Part shown: one piece after another, positions 28,504-37,250 of the stretch
How positions within the stretch are numbered: the stretch's first letter is position 1
Layout of the letters: every line of letters starts with the position of its first letter
NCBI RefSeq assembly: GCF_001263175.1
Contig: NZ_CP012332.1
Location: forward strand, 3,864,220 to 3,928,219
DNA length: 64,000 nucleotides
From: Vulgatibacter incomptus
GTDB taxonomy: Bacteria > Myxococcota > Myxococcia > Myxococcales > Vulgatibacteraceae
Direction of reading: 5' to 3'
Program-made: the position numbers and the translations under genes
The notes under the pieces: model-generated
What the model was told of the DNA's origin: nothing
Seen by the model: the letters and a program-made list of their open reading frames with translations, nothing else
Database searches by the model: none

Positions 28504-28638
28504 CATGCCATTCGCCCGGGTGGCCGGAGCGCTTCCGTCGAGCCACCGGCTCCGGACCTGCGGCGCTCTACGGCGAGAGCGGATTGAGCGAGACGAGATG
28601 GCGCATTTCGCATGTGCGTGTCTCGCGTGGAGATTTTT

Positions 28639-31600
28639 GTGAGCGAGAATTTCAAGAGAGACAGGCCAAAGTTCCAGGGAAGTGGCAGAGCTGCGTCGAG
28701 CGGAGGTGGCGAGGCCAAGAAGGAACGCTCTCCGCTCCTGCCGTCGGTGTCCATGCCGAAGGGCGGCGGCGCCATCCGGGGCATCGGCGAGAAGTTCTCC
28801 GCGAACCCGGCGACGGGTACCGGCTCGTTCTCCGTACCCGTTGCAACCACGCCTGGGCGGGGCGGCTTCGGACCGTCCCTCGAACTCTCCTACGATTCCG
28901 GCGGCGGGAACGGCGTCTTCGGCCTCGGCTGGAACCTTCCGATCCCTTCCATTTCCCGAAAAACGGACCGCGGCCTGCCACGCTACGACGAAAGGGAGGA
29001 TACCTTCGTTCTCGCCGGCTTCGAGGATCTCGTCCCGGACGGAGAACCTGTCGAGCGCGGGACTGTGCGCGTCCAGCGCTACCGCCCGCGGGTGGAGGGG
29101 GCGTTCTCCCGCATAGAGCGCTGGCCCAATTCCGATGGAACTTTCCATTGGCAGGTCAGGACGGGCGACAACGTACTTCACACCTATGGCGAGACGAGCT
29201 CGGGACGGGTCTTCGAGCCCGGGAACGAGCTCCGTACCTTCTCGTGGCTCCTGGAGCGGTCCGAAGACGACCGCGGGAACTTCATCGTCTACGAATATGA
29301 GCAGGAAGACGACAAGGGTGTCCTCAAAAACAGCCCATGCGAGGCAGGCCGATTCGATCCCGGGGGCCGTTTCACGGCCGAGGCGCAGCGTTACCTGAAG
29401 CGGATCCGCTACGGCAACCAGGCCCCGTACGAGGCGCGCGACTTCCATTTCGAGGTCGTCTTCGACTACGGCGATCACGACGAGGTCGCGCCCGCAGTCC
29501 AGCCGGACCGTCCCTGGCCCGTGAGAGCCGATCCCTTTTCCTCGTTCCGTAGCGGCTTCGACATCCGGACCTACCGACTTTGTCGCCGGGTGCTGATGTT
29601 CCACCGCTTCGAGGAGCTCGGCTCCGAGCCGTGCCTCGTCCGATCGACGGATCTGTGCCACCAGCCGGATCCTGCCGGAAGCAGGCTTACGTCGGTCACC
29701 CAGCGCGGATACCGGCGCGGGCTGTCCGGTGTCGACGAGTCCGCGGCGCTCCCGTCTCTAGACTTCACCTACACCTCGGCCGAGGTCCACGACCGCCTCG
29801 AGGATCTGCCGAAGGCGAGCCTCGCCGGCTACCCCGGCGCCGATGGAGGCCAGTGGATCGACCTCAACGGCGAAGGGATCCCCGGCTTCCTCGTGGCCAC
29901 CGACGGGGCCTGGTTCTACAAGGCCAACCTCGGCGGCGGCGTCCTCTCTGCCCCCAGGCGGCTCGACAGCCTGCCCGCCCCCGCGTCGCTCGGGCCGCAG
30001 CAGCTCTCCGATCTCGACGGCTCCGGACGGCTCTCGCTTGTGTCCTTCGGCGCCCCGCTGCCGGGATTCTTCGAGCGGGACGGCGAGACGTGGCGCCCCT
30101 TTCGCGCCTTCGATGCCGTCCCGGGGATCGATTGGAAGGATTCCAATCTCCGCTTCATCGACCTCGACGGTGACGGTATCGCCGACCTCCTGATCACCCA
30201 GCAGGACGTCTTCGTCTGGTACCGCTCCAAGGGGAAGAAGGGTTTCGAGCCCGCGGCCCTGGTGTCGAAGAGCCCCGACGAGCGGACGGGTCCGGCCGTG
30301 GTCTTCGCCGACGGGACCGAGAGCATCCAGCTCGTGGACCTCTCGGGCGACGGACTCATGGACATCGTCCGCGTCCGCAACGGGGAGGTCTGCTACTGGC
30401 CCAACCTCGGCTACGGCCGCTTCGGCGCGCGGGTGGTGATGAGCGGGAGCCCCGTCTTCGCCTCCCGGGACCTCTTCGATCCGAAGCGGGTCCGTTTCGC
30501 AGACATCGACGGCACGGGCCCGAGCGACATGCTCTACCTCGGCGGAGACGGCGTCTCGTTCTGGCTGAACCAGTCCGGCAACGGATGGGGGGAGCGGCAG
30601 ACGTTGCGCTCCGTCCCCACCGTGGACTCGCACACCCGCGTGAGCGTCGCGGACCTCCTCGGCAGCGGGACCTCCTGCCTGGTGATCTCCTCGGATCTGC
30701 CGGGCGATCGAGCGCACCCGATCCGCTACGTCGATCTCCTCGGGAGCCAGAAGTCCAACCTGCTCTGCAAGGTGACCAACAACCTCGGCGCGGAGACGAA
30801 GATCATCTACGCGCCGTCGACGAAGTTCTACCTGCAGGACAAGGCCGAAGGGCGCTCTTGGCTCACGCGCCTCTCTTTCCCCGTGCACGTGGTCGAGCGG
30901 GTCGAGAGCCTCGATCACGTCACAGGTACAAAGCTCGTCACCCGCTACCGCTACCACCACGGCTTCTACGACGAGTTCGAGCGGGAGTTCCGCGGCTTCG
31001 CCTTCGTAGAGCAGTGGGATGCCGAGACCTTCGCCGGCGCGGCGCCGCTAGAGCTGCCGCCGGTGCTGGTGAAGTCGTGGTTCCACACCGGCGCGTGGTT
31101 GGGCCGCGAGGCCCTCGAGGAGGCCATCTCCCGCGAGTACTACGGCGGGGATCCCAAGGCGCCTCGGCTTCCGCGGACGGTCCTTCCCCCGGATCTCACG
31201 GCGAAGGAGGAGCGGGAGGCCGCCCGGGCGCTTCGCGGCAAGCTCCTGCGCCAGGAGATCTACGCCGAGGACGGCACGGCGGCGAGCGCGCATCCCTACC
31301 TCGTCACCGAGCGCAGCTACGCGCTCCAAACGTTCCAGCCGGCTACCTACGCCGAGCACGGCGTGTTCTTCCCGCACGATGCCGAGACGGTCGAGCTCCA
31401 CTACGAGCGCAATCCGGTCGACCCGCGGATCCAGCATCAGCTCGTGCTCGAGGTGGACCGCTTTGGCCACCCGACGCGCACCGCGGCCCTCGGCTATCCG
31501 CGCCGAGACCACGCAGACGACGACGACCCGCAGGGGAAGCTCTGGGCCAGCGTCACCGAGAGCCAGCTCGCCTGGAGCCCGGACGATGCGCCTTGGCTTC

Positions 31601-34600
31601 GGCACGGCGTACCCATCGAGGAGAGCGCCTGGGAGCTGATCGGCCTCGACGTGCCGGACGACGAGATCGTTACGGCAGAATCGCTTCGGGCCGCCATCGC
31701 CGACGCCGCGGAGGTCGCCTTCGATGCATCGCCTCCGCCTGGCACCAAGGCACTGCGCCGGCTCTCGGCTACCCGCACGCGCTACCTCGACGAGGATCTC
31801 TCGCCGCTTGCGTTCGGTGAAATCTCCTATCACGCGCTCCCCTACGACACCTATCGGCTCGCGTTCACGAAGAGCCTCGTGGAGCGCGCCTTCCGCGAGG
31901 AGGTCGACGAGATCATCCTCACGGGCGAGGGCGGCTACGTCGAGCTCGATGGGATGTGGTGGGCCCCCACCGGACGCCTCGTCTACGACCCGGCGCGCTT
32001 CCTCCAGCTCGTCCAGGCGACCGATCCCTTCGGCGGCGTGAATCACCTCTCCTACGACGCCTTCAGCCTGCTCGTCGCCGAGACGATCGATCCTGCGGGC
32101 AACGTCACCTCGGTCCTCAACGACTACCGGGTGCAGGCGCCGTGGCGGATCCTCGACCCCAACGAGAACCTCACCTACTTCGAGTTCGACGCGCTGGGTC
32201 TGGTGGTGAAGACGGCCCAGATGGGGAAGGGCGAGGGCGACACCCTCTCCGATCCGACCACCCGCTTCGAATACGACCTCCACCGCTTCGTTTCCCAGGG
32301 CAAGCCGGCGTACGCGCGGACCCTCGCCCGAGAGACCCACGGCGACCCGAACACGCGCTGGATCGAGTCCTACAGCTACTCGGACGGCCACGGGCAGGAG
32401 GTGATGGCCAAGGCCCGAGCGGCCCCGGGCCTCGCGCCCGCGAGGGGGCCCGACGGCGCGCTCCTCCACGATTCGAGCAGCGAGCTCGTGATGCCGCCGA
32501 CCTCGAACCGCTGGGTCGGCAGCGGCCGCACCGTCTTCGACAACAAGGGCAACCCGGTCAAGAAATACGAGCCATTCTTCAGCAGCACCCACGAGTACGA
32601 GGACGAGGCGGAGCTGGTGGAGTGGGGTGTCACGCCCGTGCTCCACTACGACCCTCTCGGGCGGCTCATCGAGACCGAGCAGCCCAATGGCACCAGGGCC
32701 CGGGTGGTCTTCGACGCCTGGCGGCAGGAGAGCTGGGACGAGAACGACGCCGTCCTCGGCACGGCTTGGCTCATCGAGCGCGAGGTTCCTACCGCCGACA
32801 AGCAGGAGCGCCGGGCCGCGCAGCGCACCCTCGCTCACGCGGGAACGCCCACAGTCACCCACCTCGACAGCCTGGGCCGACCGTTTCGAACCGACGAAGA
32901 CAACGGCGGTGGCGCCGTCTACACCACCACCCTCACCCTCGACATCCAGGGCAACCAAGTAGAGGTGAAGGACGCCGAGGACAAGACTGCGGCTCTTCAG
33001 GTCTTCGATCCCCTACAGCGGCGCATCGCCCTGCATAGCTGCGACGCCGGCATGAGCTGGACGTTCCCGGATGCCGCCGACAGCCCGGCGCGCTCCTGGG
33101 ACGAGCGCGAGGTCTTCGTCCGCACCTCGTACGATGCGCTCCGGCGCCCGACCCACGTCTGGGCCCGAGAAGATGTCGCCCCCTGGCTCCTCGCCGAGCG
33201 ACTCTATTACGGCGAGACTGTTATCGATGCCGCCGTCTTCAACCTTCGTGGACAGGTCGCCGCGCACTTCGATGGCGCTGGCTTGGTCGCCTTCGAGCGC
33301 TACGACTTCAAGGGCGGCCTCGAGCTCTCCACCCGGCGCCTGGCAAAGAGCTACACCGAGACGGCGGATTGGTCCGCCCTCTCCCTCGTTCAAGGTCCGC
33401 TCCAGGCGCAAGGCGCCGTCGCCGCCCTCCTCGAGACGGAAGCGTTCTCCACCGAGAACCAATACAATGCTCTCGGCCGGATCACACACGTCCATACGCC
33501 CGATCAGAGCATCTCCCGCTTCCGCTATGACCAGGCCGGGCTCCTTGCCGGCGTTGATGCGAAGCTCCGGGCCTCCTCCACCTGGAGCCCGTTCGTCATC
33601 GAGCTCGCGCACAACGCGCGAGGCCAGCGGGAACGGATCGTCTACGCCAACGGCACCACCACCGACTCGACCTACGACCCGAAGACCTTTCGCCTGAAGC
33701 GCCTGCGGACCACCCGTCAATCCGACGGCAAGGTCCTCCAGGATCTCGTCTACACCCACGATCCGGTCGGGAACATCACTGAGATCCGGGATGGCGCCCA
33801 GCAGGATCTCTACTTCGCAAACGAGGTCGTCCCTGCGAATGGTCTCTACCGCTACGACGCCCTCTATCGGCTCAGCGAGGCGAAAGGCCGAGAGCACGCC
33901 GGCCAGCAGCCCACTCACACCGACCTGCCCTGGTCATCGCTGCCCCACGCCAACGACGTCCAGGCCATGCAGCGATACGAGGAGCGCTACACGTACGACA
34001 AGGTCGGAAACATCCTCGAGATGGCCCACAGCGCGGGCGGCGCCGGCTGGACGCGCAGGTACGAATACGACGACGAGAGCAACCGCCTTCTCTCCACCAG
34101 CCTCCCGTCTGACCCGCCCAACGCAAACTCGCAGCGCTACGCACACGACAACGCCGGCAACATGGTCCAGATGCCCCACCTCGCCGGCATGGCGTGGGAC
34201 TGGGCGGGCCGGCTCCAGGTGGCCGACAAGGGCGGCGGCGGCCAGGTCTATTTCACGTACGACTCGGGCGGACAGCGTGTCCGCAAGGTCTACGAGCACA
34301 GCGGAGTCATCGAGGAGCGCATCTACCTCGGCAGTTTCGAACTCTTCCGCCGTCGGCAGTCCGGCACCGTCCAGCTCGAGCGCGAGACCCTGCACCTCAT
34401 GGATGAAAAGCGCCGCATCGCGATGGTCGAAACCAAGACCCGCGACGGAGGCATGGCCGTTCCGACGCTCACCCCGCGCTATCGCTACCAGATCGACAAC
34501 CACTTGGGCTCCGCCGCCCTCGAACTGGATGACGCCGGCCAGATCATCTCCTACGAGGAGTACTTCCCTTACGGCAGCACCGCCTTCCGAGCGCTCAAAT

Positions 34601-35484
34601 CCGGAGTCGACGTCAGCGATAAGCGCTACCGCTACACGGGTATGGAGCGGGACGAGGAGACCAGCCTGCTCTATAACAATGCGCGATACGCCGTATCATG
34701 GTTAGGTCGCTGGCTAAGTCCCGACCCCGAGGGCTATGTCGATGGCATTGACCTTTACGTGTATCTTAGAAACAGCCCATTTCGTTTCGTGGATCCTCAT
34801 GGTACCCTGACTACGGACACGCAGCTAGGGGCCGGTCTCGAGGCGAAAGACGACACCACGGACACGCAGCTTGGGGCCGGTCTGGAGACGAAAGACGAGT
34901 GGAAGAAGACGATCGAAACAGAGGACAAGGCGACAGAAGTTGCCCTTGAAAATCTTCGAACCGATCCTCGGACAAGAGAGATGATGAGGCTGGTCGAGGG
35001 TAAAATGAAACTGGAGGTGGTCATCAAGAGACTCAATGAGGGTGATCTTGGGTATGAGGATCTGGTTAATGCACGTGGTGCATTTATGTCGATCAATGAC
35101 GACGGAAAGTTTGAGGTGACGTACAATCAGGATCTGATCGAAAAACTTCGCGCGCTCGATGGGGTTCCCCAGGAGTATACCCTTGAGCAAATCCTGGCGC
35201 ATGAGATTGGCCACGCCCAAGGCTTCTTCAAGGCAATGGAGGGCTTCTTTGATATGAGTGAAAAGGGATATCTTGAGGCTGCGTATGAAATGACCGAGAA
35301 ACAGTTTAGACTCGCCACCCGTGAGGGCAATAAGCAGGCCACGGCGAACGAGAACCTACTTCGGATGCCCATGAGCGGGCCCAATGGAGAATGGCCTAAG
35401 CATCGGGAGGGAACTTTTAGTGTTTTGCCATTTTCTTATTTGACGTTTAGCGTTCGAGATAGGCCTCTGTTTGGGGCGTGGTAA
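28639..35484 (+). CDS. Tc-type toxin: SpvB/TcdB (TcB) fused to RHS (TcC), with C-terminal HExxH metallopeptidase
   Basis: The protein has 2281 residues. Residues 34-350 are SpvB-like (MPKGGGAIRGIGEKFSANPA, GFGPSLELSYDSGGGNGVFG). About 350-690 has FG-GAP-like repeats (LDGDGIADLL, LSGDGLMDIV). About 690-1000 is the TcdB middle region (TNNLGAETKIIYAPSTKFYL). About 1140-1960 has RHS/YD repeats. About 1960-2056 is the RHS core (YRYTGMERDEETSLL, LGRWLSPDPEGYVDG, ending at DPHGT), where TcC proteins autocleave. The last 229 residues are a separate C-terminal toxin: HEIGH at 2188-2192 and ENLLR plus WPKHREG later, like M91/NleD-type zinc peptidases. TcB and TcC form a cocoon holding the toxin. No TcA pore gene is in the window. 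I chose GTG 28639 because GGAG lies 6 nt before it; 28612 ATG is the alternative. The last about 800 nt are visibly AT-richer. Confidence 0.9.
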   Translation: MSENFKRDRPKFQGSGRAASSGGGEAKKERSPLLPSVSMPKGGGAIRGIGEKFSANPATGTGSFSVPVATTPGRGGFGPSLELSYDSGGGNGVFGLGWNLPIPSISRKTDRGLPRYDEREDTFVLAGFEDLVPDGEPVERGTVRVQRYRPRVEGAFSRIERWPNSDGTFHWQVRTGDNVLHTYGETSSGRVFEPGNELRTFSWLLERSEDDRGNFIVYEYEQEDDKGVLKNSPCEAGRFDPGGRFTAEAQRYLKRIRYGNQAPYEARDFHFEVVFDYGDHDEVAPAVQPDRPWPVRADPFSSFRSGFDIRTYRLCRRVLMFHRFEELGSEPCLVRSTDLCHQPDPAGSRLTSVTQRGYRRGLSGVDESAALPSLDFTYTSAEVHDRLEDLPKASLAGYPGADGGQWIDLNGEGIPGFLVATDGAWFYKANLGGGVLSAPRRLDSLPAPASLGPQQLSDLDGSGRLSLVSFGAPLPGFFERDGETWRPFRAFDAVPGIDWKDSNLRFIDLDGDGIADLLITQQDVFVWYRSKGKKGFEPAALVSKSPDERTGPAVVFADGTESIQLVDLSGDGLMDIVRVRNGEVCYWPNLGYGRFGARVVMSGSPVFASRDLFDPKRVRFADIDGTGPSDMLYLGGDGVSFWLNQSGNGWGERQTLRSVPTVDSHTRVSVADLLGSGTSCLVISSDLPGDRAHPIRYVDLLGSQKSNLLCKVTNNLGAETKIIYAPSTKFYLQDKAEGRSWLTRLSFPVHVVERVESLDHVTGTKLVTRYRYHHGFYDEFEREFRGFAFVEQWDAETFAGAAPLELPPVLVKSWFHTGAWLGREALEEAISREYYGGDPKAPRLPRTVLPPDLTAKEEREAARALRGKLLRQEIYAEDGTAASAHPYLVTERSYALQTFQPATYAEHGVFFPHDAETVELHYERNPVDPRIQHQLVLEVDRFGHPTRTAALGYPRRDHADDDDPQGKLWASVTESQLAWSPDDAPWLRHGVPIEESAWELIGLDVPDDEIVTAESLRAAIADAAEVAFDASPPPGTKALRRLSATRTRYLDEDLSPLAFGEISYHALPYDTYRLAFTKSLVERAFREEVDEIILTGEGGYVELDGMWWAPTGRLVYDPARFLQLVQATDPFGGVNHLSYDAFSLLVAETIDPAGNVTSVLNDYRVQAPWRILDPNENLTYFEFDALGLVVKTAQMGKGEGDTLSDPTTRFEYDLHRFVSQGKPAYARTLARETHGDPNTRWIESYSYSDGHGQEVMAKARAAPGLAPARGPDGALLHDSSSELVMPPTSNRWVGSGRTVFDNKGNPVKKYEPFFSSTHEYEDEAELVEWGVTPVLHYDPLGRLIETEQPNGTRARVVFDAWRQESWDENDAVLGTAWLIEREVPTADKQERRAAQRTLAHAGTPTVTHLDSLGRPFRTDEDNGGGAVYTTTLTLDIQGNQVEVKDAEDKTAALQVFDPLQRRIALHSCDAGMSWTFPDAADSPARSWDEREVFVRTSYDALRRPTHVWAREDVAPWLLAERLYYGETVIDAAVFNLRGQVAAHFDGAGLVAFERYDFKGGLELSTRRLAKSYTETADWSALSLVQGPLQAQGAVAALLETEAFSTENQYNALGRITHVHTPDQSISRFRYDQAGLLAGVDAKLRASSTWSPFVIELAHNARGQRERIVYANGTTTDSTYDPKTFRLKRLRTTRQSDGKVLQDLVYTHDPVGNITEIRDGAQQDLYFANEVVPANGLYRYDALYRLSEAKGREHAGQQPTHTDLPWSSLPHANDVQAMQRYEERYTYDKVGNILEMAHSAGGAGWTRRYEYDDESNRLLSTSLPSDPPNANSQRYAHDNAGNMVQMPHLAGMAWDWAGRLQVADKGGGGQVYFTYDSGGQRVRKVYEHSGVIEERIYLGSFELFRRRQSGTVQLERETLHLMDEKRRIAMVETKTRDGGMAVPTLTPRYRYQIDNHLGSAALELDDAGQIISYEEYFPYGSTAFRALKSGVDVSDKRYRYTGMERDEETSLLYNNARYAVSWLGRWLSPDPEGYVDGIDLYVYLRNSPFRFVDPHGTLTTDTQLGAGLEAKDDTTDTQLGAGLETKDEWKKTIETEDKATEVALENLRTDPRTREMMRLVEGKMKLEVVIKRLNEGDLGYEDLVNARGAFMSINDDGKFEVTYNQDLIEKLRALDGVPQEYTLEQILAHEIGHAQGFFKAMEGFFDMSEKGYLEAAYEMTEKQFRLATREGNKQATANENLLRMPMSGPNGEWPKHREGTFSVLPFSYLTFSVRDRPLFGAW

Positions 35485-35498
35485 GGAAGGAGGACTAG

Positions 35499-35873
35499 GT
35501 GTCGCGAGTCGTTTCTCTTTTGGCGTTGGTTGTGGCGATTGGCTGTTCTCGTTCGGGGGAGCGTGTGAGTGCGGCGACTGTCGCAGTCGCCGCCGACTCG
35601 GCGAGTCAGGGGGATGATCTCTGCAGCGGGGCGAAAACGACTCACCCTGGAGGGGAGCGGTATGTGCGCTATAAGGGAGTGTGCATGAAGCAGTGCGACA
35701 GTGAGGCGGACTGTGAGATGGGTCAAAAATGCTCCATTGGCCGCCCACGGGGCTGGTGTTACGATACATGTGACAAGGACACAATGAAGTGTAGGGACCC
35801 GGTTCTGAAGTGCAAAGCGCTTGATATGTCTGATGGTATGGGTGCATTTCGACTGGCTTGCTTCCGCTACTGA
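35499..35873 (+). CDS. Small Cys-rich lipoprotein, candidate immunity protein for the metallopeptidase tip
   Basis: The 124-residue protein has a lipoprotein signal (SLLALVVAIGCSRS) and eight further Cys in the mature part (CSGAK, CMKQC, CEMGQKC, CYDTC, CRD, CKA, CFRY). It begins 14 nt after the toxin stop with a strong AAGGAAGGAGG site and a GTG start. In RHS and other polymorphic toxins the next gene is usually the immunity protein. A lipoprotein immunity would protect against entry through the periplasm, or against a substrate outside the cytoplasm. No named immunity family is recognised, so this is context-based. Confidence 0.6.
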   Translation: MSRVVSLLALVVAIGCSRSGERVSAATVAVAADSASQGDDLCSGAKTTHPGGERYVRYKGVCMKQCDSEADCEMGQKCSIGRPRGWCYDTCDKDTMKCRDPVLKCKALDMSDGMGAFRLACFRY

Positions 35874-36234
35874 TTGCGGGATGCGCTCGGTCCCTGCTCG
35901 ATTGCGAGGAGCCGAGCGTAGGCGGCAGGTAACTCGCCACCTCGACGCCTCCTCCGCGCGCACCCATGACCACTTGGGAGCTGGTCTTTTAGGGCTCTCA
36001 TGATATGTCCGAAGCTGACTTGAGGCCCTGCTTCAGACTCGATCGAGCTCATCCATAGTGAAGAGTTTCAGACATTCTCGTGCCTGGTGCAGGCCGCTGA
36101 TTGCGCTGAATAGATTTCCTCCGAGTCGGGTGGGCACTCGGCGAGGGCTAAGCGCGACGCTCGAACTTGTCGGCAGTCCTCGCGCCGTCGGCTCTCCTCG
36201 ACTCGTCTAGAAGAATGGGTTTGGTCGGAAATGG
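35874..36234. other. Intergenic region after toxin/immunity pair 1
   Basis: No gene is supported. A CCGAGT/ACTCGG hairpin with a 9-nt loop occurs at 36121-36141 without a T-run. The last part leads into DNA homologous to the region upstream of the intact Hsp70 gene (homology starts near 36235 and 41890). Confidence 0.4.
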
Positions 36235-36288
36235 TTGGCCTGCCTTTGGGCGGACGCTAGTTTCTCCAGCTTTTGGGGCGGAGGCGGC

Positions 36289-37222
36289 GTGGCAGGGATT
36301 TCCATTGGGATCGACTTCGGGACTTCGAACAGCGCGGCGGCGATCGTCGACGCGGCGGGGCGATCGGCGGTGCTTTCGCTCGACGCGGGCGCGGCCGCCC
36401 CCGGCTCTTTCGGAGCGTGATCTTCTTCCCGGCGGAGAGCCGGGAAGTCCTGGTCGCCGACGAGGCGATCAGCCGCTATCGGGACGAGTGGGAGGGGCGG
36501 TTCGTCCAGTCGGCGAAGAGCTTCCTCAAGTCGCCGACCCTCACCGCCACTGAGATCCGGCAGCGGCGGTACAAGCTCGAGGAGCTGGTGGCGATCGTTT
36601 TGCGCGCGATGCGGGTGCGGGCGGAGGAGATCGTCGGCGCGCCGATCGAGCGCGCGGTCTTCGGTCGGCCGGCCGTGTTCTCGCCGGATTCGGAGCGCGA
36701 TCGCCTTGCGGTGAGCGACTCACGGCGGCGGCCGAGCTCGCGGGCTTTCCAACGCCCACCATCCTCTCGAGCCCATTGCCGCTGCACTCGGCTACGAGGA
36801 GGCCCTCGAGCGCGACGAGGTGGTGCTGGTCGGGGTTTCGGCGCGGGTACCAGCGACTTCACGCTCATGCGGCTGGGGCCGTCACGAGCTGGGGACCTCG
36901 ACCGCCGAGGGGACGTGATCGCGTCGGACGGCGTCTACATCGGCGGCGACGACTTCGACGCGGCAATCGTGGAGCATCGGCTGCTCGATCGCTTCGGCGC
37001 AGGCTCCACCTACCTCTCGCTCACCCGCGCATGCCGCTCCCGGTCTGGATCGCGCGCAAGCTCCTCGCGCGGCACAAACTCGCGCTTTTGCGGGAGCGCA
37101 GCACGATGGAGTTCCTCAAGAAGGCGAAGGTGGACTCGGACCAGCCGGAGGCCCTCGGGAACTGATCCGGCTAGTTGAGGACAACCTCGCCTTCCACCTC
37201 TACCGATCGGTCGAGGCCGAGG
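36289..37222 (+). pseudogene. Degenerate Hsp70-family gene, truncated copy of the one at 41950
   Basis: The first about 44 codons match the intact gene (AGISIGIDFGTSNSAAAIVD) but the frame then stops at 36418-36420 after a frameshift. The next piece (LFRSVIFFPAESREVLVADE to FGRPAVFSPDSERDRLA) is in another frame, and further shifts occur near 36715, 36830 and 37030. The homology ends at about 37222 near SVEA, where it meets the displaced RHS copy; the C-terminal quarter is missing. Several frameshifts make a sequencing error unlikely. Confidence 0.85.
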
Positions 37223-37250
37223 TGAAGGTGTCGTCCTCTCGCAGCCGTGC

